NCBI GenBank assembly: GCA_047975295.1
Contig: JBKEDH010000152.1
Location: 1-32,777 of the forward strand
Direction: 5' to 3'
DNA length: 32,777 bases
Source: JBKEDH01 sp047975295
GTDB lineage: Bacteria; Bacteroidota; Bacteroidia; Flavobacteriales; Flavobacteriaceae
How positions within the stretch are numbered: position 1 is the first letter of the stretch; each line of letters starts with the position of its first letter. Made by a program: the position numbers and the translations under genes. The notes beneath the pieces were generated by a model. That model saw nothing but the letters and a program-made list of their open reading frames with translations, was not told the DNA's origin and did not search any database. Positions 24,429 through 32,684 of this stretch are shown in pieces.

Positions 24429-26453
24429 ATGTCTGAAGAACGAAAACCGCTCAATTTTATCGAGCAAATTATAGAAGAAGATTTAAGCAATGGCATGCCT
24501 AAAGCCCATTTAAGGTTCAGGTTTCCTCCAGAGCCCAATGGTTATTTGCACATAGGGCATACTAAGGCCATAGGCATTAGTTTTGGATTGGGCGAAAAAT
24601 ACAATGCACCTGTAAACTTGCGTTTCGACGATACCAACCCTGCAAAAGAAGAACAGGAATATGTCGATGCCATTAAAAAAGATGTGGCTTGGTTGGGGTA
24701 TAAATGGGATAAGGAACTGTATTCGTCCGATTATTTCCAACAATTATACAATTGGGCCGTTTTATTGATAAAGGACGGAAAGGCCTACGTCGATTCGCAA
24801 TCTAGTGAAATCATGGCCGAACAAAAAGGTACACCCACACAACCGGGTGTAGATAGTCCTTATAGAAATAGGACTATTGGGGAAAATTTAGATTTATTTA
24901 AACGCATGGCAAATGGCGAATTTAACGAAGGCGAACATATTTTACGGGCCAAAATAGACATGAAACACCCCAACATGTTAATGCGCGACCCGATAATGTA
25001 CCGCATTGTAAAAAAAGCACACCACCGTACCGGTGATAAGTGGTGCATTTACCCTATGTACGACTGGACACATGGCGAAAGCGATTATATCGAGCAAATA
25101 TCACATTCCTTATGTTCGTTGGAGTTTAAGCCCCACAGAGAGCTTTACAATTGGTTTAAAGAGCAAGTATATCAATACAGTAAAAGCGATTATCCCGAGT
25201 TGCCCAAACAGCGGGAATTTGCCCGTTTAAACCTAAGCTATACCATAATGAGCAAGCGTAAACTTTTAAAACTTGTTGAAGATGGTGTGGTTTCCGGATG
25301 GGACGACCCACGTATGCCTACCATTTCGGGTTTGAGACGTCGAGGCTATACGCCCAATTCCTTACGTAAATTTGTAGAAACCGTTGGTGTGGCCAAGCGT
25401 GATAATGTTATCGATGTATCGTTGTTGGAATTTTGTATCCGCGAAGATTTAAACAAAACCGCACTTCGGGTAATGGCCGTTTTAAATCCTGTAAAATTAG
25501 TTATTACCAATTATCCCGAAGGAAAAGAGGAGTGGTTGGAAGCCGAAAACAATCCGGAAGACGAAAGTGCAGGTTTTAGAAAAGTACCGTTTTCGCGTGA
25601 ATTGTATATAGAAAAAGAAGATTTTAAGGAAGAAGCCGGCAGTAAGTTTTTCCGTTTAAAATTGGGTGGTGAAGTACGCTTAAAAAATGCCTATATTGTT
25701 AAGGCCGAAAGTGTGGTAAAGGACAGTATGGGCAATATAACCGAGATACATGGTACCTATTCTACCGATACTGCCAAAAAAGTAAAAGGAACCCTACATT
25801 GGGTATCTATTAAGCATGCCGTAAAGGCCGAGGTTAGAGAATACGATCGTTTGTTTATGGACGAAGCACCCGATAGCTATCCCGATAAAGATTTTATGAC
25901 ATTTTTAAATCCGGATTCCCTAAAAATTATCGAAGCCTATGTAGAGCCAAGTTTAAAGGAAGCCAAAATAGGAGAGCGGTTTCAGTTTCAGCGTTTAGGC
26001 TATTTCAATGTCGATAGCGATTCAACTAAAAGTAAACCCGTATTTAACAAAACCGTTGGTTTGCGTGATACTTGGGCGAAGCAAGTATTGGGAAAAAACC
26101 AAAATAAGAATAATAATCCGAAGCCCAAAAGCAACAATATACCACAGCGTAAGGCCATTGATGTTATCCAGCAGCTCGGAAAAAAATATACCAATTTGCC
26201 CGAAGCCAAGCAAGCCAAAGCCAAGGCCGAAATACAGGAGCTAGCCAAACAAGTGAGTTACCAAGAGTTGGAACCTTTATTTAACACAGCCGTAAAAAAA
26301 GTGGGCACACGTATTGCCGTTGCTATAACTTTGGGTATTTTATTAAATAATGGCCAAGAAAAAAATAACGAAATTAATACTTTTATTGAAAAAGCGCTAT
26401 GTGATGATAATGCCCTTTTGATTGCCGAGGCGGAGAATTTGAAAATGAAATAA
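24429..26453 (+). CDS. glnS: Glutaminyl-tRNA synthetase with C-terminal extension
   Basis: 674 residues from the ATG at 24429 (MSEERKPLNF); an in-frame TTG at 24396 would add eleven residues but lies on the promoter box. Class I synthetase: HIGH signature 41-44 in PPEPNGYLHIGHTKA, and KMSKS counterpart IMSKR around 273-277. The catalytic domain is followed by the usual two beta-barrel anticodon-binding domains to about 555. About 120 further residues follow: a K/N/P-rich linker and a helical region (IDVIQQLGKKY to the C-terminus) resembling a YqeY/GatB-tail-like domain, which could add tRNA affinity. It charges tRNA-Gln directly. A dispersed repeat follows the stop. Confidence 0.95.
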   Translation: MSEERKPLNFIEQIIEEDLSNGMPKAHLRFRFPPEPNGYLHIGHTKAIGISFGLGEKYNAPVNLRFDDTNPAKEEQEYVDAIKKDVAWLGYKWDKELYSSDYFQQLYNWAVLLIKDGKAYVDSQSSEIMAEQKGTPTQPGVDSPYRNRTIGENLDLFKRMANGEFNEGEHILRAKIDMKHPNMLMRDPIMYRIVKKAHHRTGDKWCIYPMYDWTHGESDYIEQISHSLCSLEFKPHRELYNWFKEQVYQYSKSDYPELPKQREFARLNLSYTIMSKRKLLKLVEDGVVSGWDDPRMPTISGLRRRGYTPNSLRKFVETVGVAKRDNVIDVSLLEFCIREDLNKTALRVMAVLNPVKLVITNYPEGKEEWLEAENNPEDESAGFRKVPFSRELYIEKEDFKEEAGSKFFRLKLGGEVRLKNAYIVKAESVVKDSMGNITEIHGTYSTDTAKKVKGTLHWVSIKHAVKAEVREYDRLFMDEAPDSYPDKDFMTFLNPDSLKIIEAYVEPSLKEAKIGERFQFQRLGYFNVDSDSTKSKPVFNKTVGLRDTWAKQVLGKNQNKNNNPKPKSNNIPQRKAIDVIQQLGKKYTNLPEAKQAKAKAEIQELAKQVSYQELEPLFNTAVKKVGTRIAVAITLGILLNNGQEKNNEINTFIEKALCDDNALLIAEAENLKMK

Positions 26454-26509
26454 TTGGACATTTGAAAAATGTGTGGATGTAAAAAATGAAAAGGGATATT
26501 AAGAGGAAT

Positions 26510-26672
26510 AAGGAGCCAAGAATCAAAATTTTTTAGGCTTTAGAAAACAGAAAATAGAGTATAGAATAGAGAAAACAGATTAAAGATGCGCTATGTTATG
26601 TTGACGAAGGAAACATCTCTTCTTTTAAGGGAATAGTGAAAATAGAAATAAAACCCAAGACTTTTGGACTTT
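26510..26672 (+). repeat. Dispersed repeat, copy 2
   Basis: The core at 26575-26643 is the inverted partner of 23843-23911 (65 of 69 identical). Upstream it carries a clear copy of the flanking module (GAGCCAAGAATCA...AGGCTTTAG) and downstream a diverged one (ACCCAAGACTTTTGGACTTT). There is no ORF. Together with copy 1 it encloses folB and glnS. Confidence 0.75.
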
Positions 26673-26723
26673 CATCTTTTCAACTTTCTACATTATAAAT
26701 TTTTCACTTTTCACTTTCATTGT

Positions 26724-27872
26724 TTGATAAAAATATTTACAACATATAAAGATTTGCCCAAGTCGTGGGATACATTGGTATCTCATGATATTTTTTTATC
26801 TACCTTGTACTTAAAGGCTTTAGAAGAAGCTTCGCCCAGTAACATTACCCTATACTATATTGCTATTTTTAAAAATGAAACTATAGTCGCAGCATTGGTG
26901 TTACAACGTGTTACCTTATATGTAAAGGATATGTTTCGCAATAATAACGATTCAAGTTTTCGCAAACGTTTAAAAAATATAGTTTCCAAGTTTTTAAAGG
27001 GTCATATTTTGGTAGTAGGCAATTTAACCCATACCGGGCAGCATGGCTTTTTTAAATCGGATGTTATTTCAGACAGTGAGTTTACCGAAACCATATTTAA
27101 ATCGGTCAATGCCGTTAAACAGCTTATTAAAACAAACCGTAAAAAGAACATTCGGTTAGTTCTTTTTAAAGATTATTTTAAAGACGATTTGTTGCTTAAA
27201 CAACGGCAAGAGTTTAACCACAAAGGGTTTTATAAGGTAACGGTACAGCCCAATATGATAATGCCTATAACCGATAATTGGAGCACTTTCGACGATTACA
27301 TAAAGTCGTTTAATAAAAAATACCTAAAACGCTATAAAACAGCCAGAAAAAAACGTAGAGGAATAGTGTGCAACGAAATGGATCTGGAAGCTATTAAAAA
27401 CACTTCAGAACGTATGTATAGCCTTTATAGGACAGTTTCCAACAATGCCAAGTTTAACACGTTTATACTGCCCGAAAACCATTTTGTAGTTTATAAGACC
27501 CAATTACGAGATCGCTTTAAGGTATTTGGTTACTATTTAAATGGAAAATTAATAGGTTTTTACACGCTTATTTTAAACTATAATGGCGATTTGGAAACTT
27601 ATTTTCTGGGTTACGATAAAACGTATCAATATACCAATCAACTGTACTTAAATATGCTTTACGATATGGTACAATTTGGTATAGAAAATCATTTTAAAAC
27701 TATTGTCTATGCCCGAACGGCAATGGCAATAAAAAGCTCGGTAGGAGCAAAAATATACCCTATGTTTATGTATATAAGGCATACCAACCCATTTATTAAT
27801 GTTATTTTAAAGCCGGTTTTTCGCCTAATGAATCCCAAACAGGATTGGGAGGAACGACATCCGTTTTCATAA
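26724..27872 (+). CDS. FemAB/GNAT-like protein (peptidoglycan-type acyltransferase fold)
   Basis: 382 residues from the TTG at 26724 (MIKIFTTYKDLPKSWD); an earlier TTG at 26664 would add 20 residues encoded by repeat-like T-rich DNA, so it was not chosen. The arrangement of an N-terminal half with IFLSTLYLKALEEASP and a C-terminal GNAT-like half (FKVFGYYLNGKLIGFYTLILNYNGDLETYFLGYD, then LYLNMLYDMVQFGIENHFKTIVYARTA) resembles the FemAB/DUF482-type double-GNAT family. The acceptor is unknown; relatives act on cell-wall or lipid amines. It is a single gene with no obvious partner, bounded by the dispersed repeat and by a long gene-free stretch. Confidence 0.65.
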   Translation: MIKIFTTYKDLPKSWDTLVSHDIFLSTLYLKALEEASPSNITLYYIAIFKNETIVAALVLQRVTLYVKDMFRNNNDSSFRKRLKNIVSKFLKGHILVVGNLTHTGQHGFFKSDVISDSEFTETIFKSVNAVKQLIKTNRKKNIRLVLFKDYFKDDLLLKQRQEFNHKGFYKVTVQPNMIMPITDNWSTFDDYIKSFNKKYLKRYKTARKKRRGIVCNEMDLEAIKNTSERMYSLYRTVSNNAKFNTFILPENHFVVYKTQLRDRFKVFGYYLNGKLIGFYTLILNYNGDLETYFLGYDKTYQYTNQLYLNMLYDMVQFGIENHFKTIVYARTAMAIKSSVGAKIYPMFMYIRHTNPFINVILKPVFRLMNPKQDWEERHPFS

Positions 27873-27965
27873 TAATCTCTAAAAAAATTATTGTCTCAGG
27901 TTCATGGTACACGGGCAAAAATTATAGATTGCCTTTATACATTGATAACCAGAGTATTAAATATC

Positions 27966-27998
27966 AGACCTTAAAGATTTTTAAAACCTTAAAGGTCT
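27966..27998. repeat. Palindrome of the AGACCT...AGGTCT type, second copy
   Basis: AGACCTTAAAGATTTT against AAAACCTTAAAGGTCT, 13 or more of 16 pairs. Similar in ends, size and A/T centre to the palindrome at 17196-17228, with a different middle part. Confidence 0.5.
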
Positions 27999-28085
27999 TA
28001 AAATTAGCCAATAAACTAAATAAAGATAATTATTGTTGTGTCTAAATTTTGGGCTAAAATAATATTTCGAACTTATTTAATCTAT

Positions 28086-28107
28086 AAAGGGGGAAAAGCC
28101 CCTTTTT
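28086..28107 (+). terminator. Rho-independent terminator
   Basis: AAAGGGG (28086-28092), six-base loop, CCCCTTT and a run of five T. A strong short stem, probably ending the FemAB-like transcript. Confidence 0.8.
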
Positions 28108-28408
28108 AAAACATCTTTTTCCCGAAAGTTATCATATAAAATCTTGTTATTATGCTGAAAATAAATGTTTTACATAGTATCTAATCTATTATTCATTTTT
28201 TTATCAATGGTTTTGTACCGAATTTTAAATTAACTTGGTAGTTTAGAATAATGTTGAAGGCTTAGCCCTTGTTCGCAAAAGGATATCATGTTGGGGATAG
28301 TGAACATCTTTTTATAAATTTTTGTTCCATTCGAGATAACATGGTTATTTAAAATGTATCGGCATTATTTTAAACTTATAACCGTAATTAACCTTTAAAA
28401 CTTTTACA

Positions 28409-29191
28409 ATGAAAAAATTAGCTTTATCTTATCTAATTACAGGGCTATTATTGGTGTCCTGTTCATCGACCCAATTAAAAACGGACAGTAAAATACCGTC
28501 CAAATCATGGATTGACCATTATCAAAATTCTCCCCACAGAATTACTATTAACAGAGCTAATGAAATGAAAAAGAACCACGACGAGGTTATTAAGCCCGTA
28601 TTAGAAAAGTTTCAAAAGAAAAACAGATATATAGAAAGGAGTGAATATGAACCATCGGAGTTTGTTTGGGTAAGTTTTGAAGAACTGAAAGCTTATGTAC
28701 TTATGCTGGAAGAAGTGCAAAGGTTAAATGGACAGGAAATAACCGGTGTGGCCATTAATTTTGCATCGTATGGTTATAAGGATGAAGTTGATGACAAAAA
28801 AAATAAGAACCAATACCACCCGTACCACAACACAAATAGACAGAGCTCTATTAGAAACCGCTATATGGATAGATTTGGTGATTATAGGGGTAGGATAAGT
28901 ATGATTATGATGCCCACTTTTGTAGAAAAAGGAACAAACAGCAAAGATATTAAAAACCATAAACAATTTTACATACAGCCCCAAGTAGGGCAGAACAATG
29001 CCTTTTTTGGAAAATACATTCCTGTAGAGCGTTTTAATAAAGGTATGTCTAATTCCCGTTTTTGGCCACTTGAAACAACTTTTAAAAACTTGGGAAGTAG
29101 TGCAAGCACAGAATATAATACAAATATTTATGCCGAACAGACCGAGTTGACTTTTGAAGAGTTAATGGGTATGCCTCCAAGAAAGCCATAA
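28409..29191 (+). CDS. Lipoprotein of unknown function
   Basis: A 260-residue lipoprotein (signal LLLVSCSS, lipidated Cys about residue 18). I do not recognise a domain. The mature part has a helical region with KPVLEKFQKKNRYIE, a conserved-looking strand region (FVWVSFEELKAYVLMLEEV, ITGVAINFASYGYK), a charged loop rich in N/K/H/Y (DDKKNKNQYHPYHNTNR) and the RISMIMMPTFVE strand. A C-terminal LTFEELMGMPPRKP ends the protein. It is the first of four genes with a six-TM protein, kinase and regulator, starting 18 bases before the second gene, so a role as the extracytoplasmic input component of that signalling system is plausible inference. Confidence 0.7.
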   Translation: MKKLALSYLITGLLLVSCSSTQLKTDSKIPSKSWIDHYQNSPHRITINRANEMKKNHDEVIKPVLEKFQKKNRYIERSEYEPSEFVWVSFEELKAYVLMLEEVQRLNGQEITGVAINFASYGYKDEVDDKKNKNQYHPYHNTNRQSSIRNRYMDRFGDYRGRISMIMMPTFVEKGTNSKDIKNHKQFYIQPQVGQNNAFFGKYIPVERFNKGMSNSRFWPLETTFKNLGSSASTEYNTNIYAEQTELTFEELMGMPPRKP

Positions 29192-29209
29192 TATGTTGTT
29201 TTTATTACA

Positions 29210-29848
29210 TTGGAAAGAATATTAATATATCTGCAATTTATTACTGCGGTTTTGGCCGTGGTTAATTATAAAAAGTTTTATCAGCCTTTAGCCAAATACA
29301 TTATTTTGTACCTGTGCTTAACGGCCTTAGAACCTATTATAGCCGAATATTACGGTATTTACATGGGCGACGGATATAACTGGATCGTTATTAATGTATT
29401 CCTTTTTGTTCGGTTTATGTTCTTTTTCATTTTGTATTATGCCAATTTAAAACGGAAATTGTTTAAAAATACCGTACTGGTATTTGGCCTGCTGTATTTA
29501 CTCTCTTTACTGGGTGAAATTTGGTTTGGCGATACAAATTACCATTCACAGTCGCAGGTTGTCCCTTACGTTGTTGGTGCTTACGGGGTTTGGTTGTCCA
29601 TAATATTATATTTTATTGAAATATTGGATTCAAAAGAGTATATTAGGTTAGAGAAAACCATATTGTTTTGGGTAAGTTTGGCATATTTCTTCTATTTTAT
29701 CGGATTTATTCTACTTAAGATTAACCAGGAAACACTTATAAGTAATTATGTCGATTACTATATAGCAATAGTTATGTTTCTCACGCTTTTAATGAATGTA
29801 ATTTTAATTATAGGAATATTATGGAGTCGGCCACGGGAGAAACAATAG
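29210..29848 (+). CDS. Six-helix membrane protein of unknown function
   Basis: A 212-residue integral membrane protein starting at TTG (MERILIYLQF); an in-frame stop lies 19 bases upstream and no ATG or GTG fits. Six or seven hydrophobic helices (about 5-20, 28-44, 56-78, 88-104, 120-140, 153-172, 184-205) with short loops leave no soluble domain. No family is recognised. It overlaps the kinase gene by 28 bases in another frame, indicating tight coupling. As the kinase has only a short membrane segment and no sensor domain, this protein could be the membrane part of the receptor; that is inference. Confidence 0.7.
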   Translation: MERILIYLQFITAVLAVVNYKKFYQPLAKYIILYLCLTALEPIIAEYYGIYMGDGYNWIVINVFLFVRFMFFFILYYANLKRKLFKNTVLVFGLLYLLSLLGEIWFGDTNYHSQSQVVPYVVGAYGVWLSIILYFIEILDSKEYIRLEKTILFWVSLAYFFYFIGFILLKINQETLISNYVDYYIAIVMFLTLLMNVILIIGILWSRPREKQ

Positions 29849-30582
29849 TAATAGCCATACTGTTAATAATGAGCGTAGGCTTTTTTATGGTACTTATGTT
29901 TTTTATTTTCAATAAACGCAAAAACCTATTGATTAAAGAAAAAGCAGAAGTTAGGGAAAGATTGGAGAACGAAATGATAAAATCCCAAATGGAAATTCGG
30001 GAACAGACCTTACGCAATATTAGCTGGGAACTGCACGATAACATAGGGCAACTGTTAACCTTGGCCAAAATACAGTTGCAGAGTGTACAACAATCGCCCG
30101 ATAAATTGGCCGAAGCCACCAATATTCTCGGTAGTGCCTTAGATGAGTTACGAGCCTTATCTAAATCTATAAATCCCGAAAGCCTAAAAAGCCGTAACCT
30201 CATCGAGGCCCTGCAGTTGGAAGCTAACCGTTTTAACCGGTTAAATTATATTAAAAGTTATTTCGAGGTAAACGGAACACCTTTTAAAATTCCCGAAAAG
30301 GATGAAACCATACTTTTTCGTATCTTACAGGAGTTTTTTTCTAATACTATACGCCATGCAAAAGCAACGCAATTACAGATTTGTTTAAATTTCGACACTC
30401 TAAAACTCATCCTTACGGCAAAAGATAACGGTATTGGATTTTCCGGCGATAAGTTTGATGGAATAGGCTTAAAAAACATGAAAAAAAGAGCCGAACTTAT
30501 TGGTGCCAATTTAAATATAGAATCGGTTGTAAACCAAGGAACACAGCTTGACATTGTTTATCATAAAAACCCTAAATACTGA
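29821..30582 (+). CDS. LuxR-type sensor histidine kinase (HisKA_3 family)
   Basis: A 253-residue kinase with one membrane helix (about 10-31) and a coiled-coil linker (32-65), and no sensory domain. The HisKA_3 phosphorylation site is H72 in SWELHDNIGQ, and the HATPase_c part shows FSNTIRHAKA (N box), DNGIGF (G1 box) and GIGLKNMKKRAELIGANL (G2 box). It would phosphorylate the NarL-type regulator encoded 212 bases downstream. The stop codon TGA (30580-30582) lies inside the left terminal repeat of a MITE-like element, so the natural C-terminus may have been slightly altered; all functional boxes are intact. Confidence 0.92.
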   Translation: MESATGETIVIAILLIMSVGFFMVLMFFIFNKRKNLLIKEKAEVRERLENEMIKSQMEIREQTLRNISWELHDNIGQLLTLAKIQLQSVQQSPDKLAEATNILGSALDELRALSKSINPESLKSRNLIEALQLEANRFNRLNYIKSYFEVNGTPFKIPEKDETILFRILQEFFSNTIRHAKATQLQICLNFDTLKLILTAKDNGIGFSGDKFDGIGLKNMKKRAELIGANLNIESVVNQGTQLDIVYHKNPKY

Positions 30583-30741
30583 ACTCGTTTAAGCGTTTTG
30601 AATTGAAGCGAAAATTAGAAGATTTTTGTTCAGTTAAAGGATTTTTTGAGTTGCATAGCAGAGTTACAGAAGGAAAAAGACAAAAAATGAGCAAAAAGAT
30701 GCCATTTTTTAGCCAATTGAAAAGTTTAAACGGGTTCAATA
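30577..30741. mobile_element. MITE-like element between the kinase and regulator genes
   Basis: Ends TACTGAACTCGTTTAAGC (left) and TATTGAACCCGTTTAAAC (right, reverse complement) agree at 15 of 18 positions, and similarity continues inward through a shared AATTG. The 165-base unit has no credible gene (the 62-codon frame in it crosses the right end). It fits a non-autonomous element; target duplication is not clear. Confidence 0.5.
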
Positions 30742-30794
30742 ATAGAAATCAGGTTTTAGACCTATTTTGGTATAATTATTTAAAAAATTAATAG

Positions 30795-31439
30795 GTGAAA
30801 TATTCAGTAGCTATTGTGGACGATCATCATTTGCTTTCTCAAGCTATAGGAGAAATGGTAGATGGATTCGATCAATTTAAAACCATACATATTTCCGACA
30901 ACGGACAAGAATTGTTAACTAAGTTAGCCAATCCCGATAACATACCCGATTTGGTTTTAATGGATATCAATATGCCGGTATTTAATGGTATTGAGACTAC
31001 AAATATACTATCTGAAAAATATCCTAAAGTTAAAGTTGTAGCACTTTCTGTAGAAGAAGATGAAAAGACCATTTTACAAATGCTGCGCGCCGGGGCAAAG
31101 GGCTATCTTATAAAAGATACACGAAAGGATATTTTGGAAAAAGCGTTGTTGGAAACCATGGAAAAAGGCTATTACCATACCAATAACGTAACCAATATTT
31201 TGTTAGAAAGTTTGCATGGCGAAAAAAAGGAAAGCTTTTGGGAGTTAAAGGAAAGAGAACTGGAGTTTATTAATTTGGCCTGTACTGATTACACATATAA
31301 GGAAATAGCCGAAAAAATGTTTCTATCGCCCAAGACCATCGATAATTACCGCGATTCGGTCTTTACCAAACTTAATGTGCGCAATCGTATTGGGTTGGTA
31401 CTTTTTGCCTTTAAAAATGGATTATGTAATTATGATTAG
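30795..31439 (+). CDS. NarL/FixJ family response regulator
   Basis: A 214-residue regulator from GTG (MKYSVAIVDDHHLLSQAI). Receiver domain about 1-120 with acidic pocket D9/D10, phospho-acceptor D57 (LVLMDINMP) and K106 region (GYLIKDTRKD). C-terminal LuxR-type helix-turn-helix about 150-210 (ELKERELEFINLACTDYTYKEIAEKMFLSPKTIDNYR). It binds DNA when phosphorylated by the upstream kinase and is likely to be in the same transcript unless the MITE-like element interrupts it. A terminator follows. Confidence 0.94.
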   Translation: MKYSVAIVDDHHLLSQAIGEMVDGFDQFKTIHISDNGQELLTKLANPDNIPDLVLMDINMPVFNGIETTNILSEKYPKVKVVALSVEEDEKTILQMLRAGAKGYLIKDTRKDILEKALLETMEKGYYHTNNVTNILLESLHGEKKESFWELKERELEFINLACTDYTYKEIAEKMFLSPKTIDNYRDSVFTKLNVRNRIGLVLFAFKNGLCNYD

Positions 31440-31484
31440 TACCTATACGTAAATATTTTTTCGTTTTCCAAAAAAATAAAAAAA

Positions 31485-31528
31485 TCCGTGAATCTATGTA
31501 AAGCTACATAATCTACGGACTTTTTTTT
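31485..31528. terminator. Bidirectional terminator between regulator and SPFH genes
   Basis: Outer stem TCCGT/ACGGA (31485-31489 and 31515-31519) and inner stem TATGTA/TACATA (31495-31500 and 31505-31510). Eight T follow on the plus strand and an A run precedes the outer stem, serving both convergent genes. Confidence 0.85.
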
Positions 31529-31550
31529 GCCTATGTTTACAGCGATAAAA

Positions 31551-32477
31551 TTATTCGCTATCTTTTTTCTTTTTGGCGTTTTTCATAGCCTCGCCAATTT
31601 GGTTACTTGCCGTAAAACTGGCCACCATGTTATTAAGCATATCACTACCGGCCTGTGGTGAATTGGGCAATAAAATAAGGTTGCTATTGGTTTCTTCACC
31701 AATGGATTGCAGCGTATCGTAGTGCTGCGTAACCACGATTAGGGCAGACGCTTCTTGGCTGTTAATACCAACACGGTTTAATACCTCTACCGATTCTTCC
31801 AAACCACGAGCAATTTCACGGCGTTGGTCGGCAATACCTTGACCTTGTAAACGCTTGCTTTCGGCTTCGGCTTTGGCTTTTTCAACAATTAAAATACGTT
31901 GGGCATCACCTTCGTATTGAGCAGCCGTTTTTTCGCGCTCGGCAGCGTTAATACGGTTCATGGCAGCCTTTACTTGTGCATCGGGATCGATATCGGTAAC
32001 AAGGGTTTTAATAATGTCGAACCCGTATTCCGACATGGCATCGTTAAGTTCGGCTTTTACAGCAAGTGCTATATCATCCTTTTTAACAAAAACATCGTCT
32101 AATTTCATTTTGGGTACTTCGGCACGTACTACATCGAAAACATAGCTGGTGATTTGTTCGTGCGGATAATCCAACTTATAAAAAGCATCGTAAACCTTTT
32201 CGCGAATAACACGGTATTGTACCGATACTTTTAGGCGAACAAAAACGTCGTCCAAGGTTTTGGTTTCAACAATAACATCCAATTGTTGTATCTTTAAGCT
32301 AAGACGTCCTGCTATTTTATCGATTAACGGAATTTTTAATTGAAGACCCGAATGGCGAATGCTTTGGAATTTACCAAAACGTTCAATAATAGCAGCACTT
32401 TGCTGTTTTACAACGAAGAATGATAGGATTAAAATAAGAAATCCGAAAAAGATAATGACCGGTAAAAGAAATGGCAT
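31551..32477 (-). CDS. SPFH/Band 7 (stomatin-like) membrane protein
   Basis: A 308-residue protein with one N-terminal membrane helix (about 4-24), followed by the SPFH domain (QQSAAIIERFGKFQSIRHSGLQLKIPLIDKI) to about residue 170, a heptad-rich coiled coil (about 170-250, AAEREKTAAQYEGDAQRILIVEKAKAEAESKR) and a C-terminal TLQSIG/NLILLPN block typical of slipin-type proteins. It forms oligomers at lipid microdomains and can recruit proteases or transporters. No NfeD partner gene is visible here. It ends at a terminator shared with the regulator gene. Confidence 0.92.
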   Translation of the reverse strand: MPFLLPVIIFFGFLILILSFFVVKQQSAAIIERFGKFQSIRHSGLQLKIPLIDKIAGRLSLKIQQLDVIVETKTLDDVFVRLKVSVQYRVIREKVYDAFYKLDYPHEQITSYVFDVVRAEVPKMKLDDVFVKKDDIALAVKAELNDAMSEYGFDIIKTLVTDIDPDAQVKAAMNRINAAEREKTAAQYEGDAQRILIVEKAKAEAESKRLQGQGIADQRREIARGLEESVEVLNRVGINSQEASALIVVTQHYDTLQSIGEETNSNLILLPNSPQAGSDMLNNMVASFTASNQIGEAMKNAKKKKDSE

Positions 32478-32597
32478 AATTGTATATGATTTTAAGGTTA
32501 TGATTTTTAAAAATGGAATTTAAGCAATCTTTTTCTTATAAGTCGTGTTTTTTATAAGTTTTGTTACAAATTGGATGAATGGGTATTTATTTTCACT

Positions 32598-32643
32598 TTT
32601 AATCTGTTTTCTTCATTCTCTTCTCTATTTTCCAAAGTTTAAA
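32598..32643 (-). repeat. Dispersed repeat, truncated third copy
   Basis: On the minus strand the AAACTTT, AAATAGAGAAGA and AAAACAGATTAAA pieces reappear in the same order as in copies 1 and 2. The match stops a few bases into the 69-base core. Confidence 0.45.
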
Positions 32644-32684
32644 CAAGCCTTAAATACCACCTCTCATTTTCAATAGCCATGCAT

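Larger units (their letters stand above)
27873..28408. other. 536-base gene-free stretch before the lipoprotein/kinase operon
   Basis: It contains the palindrome at 27966-27998 and the terminator at 28086-28107; the remainder to 28408 must hold the promoter of the operon, but I see no exact TAnnTTTG box. The short open frame 27845-28045 overlaps the end of the FemAB-like gene and crosses the palindrome, so it is not called as a gene. Confidence 0.55.

Noticed and set aside
26664..26723. Earlier TTG start for the FemAB-like protein
   Set aside because: The extra 20 residues come from T-rich DNA at the end of the dispersed repeat and look like translated noncoding sequence.
27845..28045. 66-codon frame after the FemAB-like gene
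   Set aside because: It overlaps the preceding gene and runs through a palindromic repeat.
30603..30791. 62-codon frame between kinase and regulator
   Set aside because: It crosses the right end of the MITE-like element and has no domain or plausible start context.
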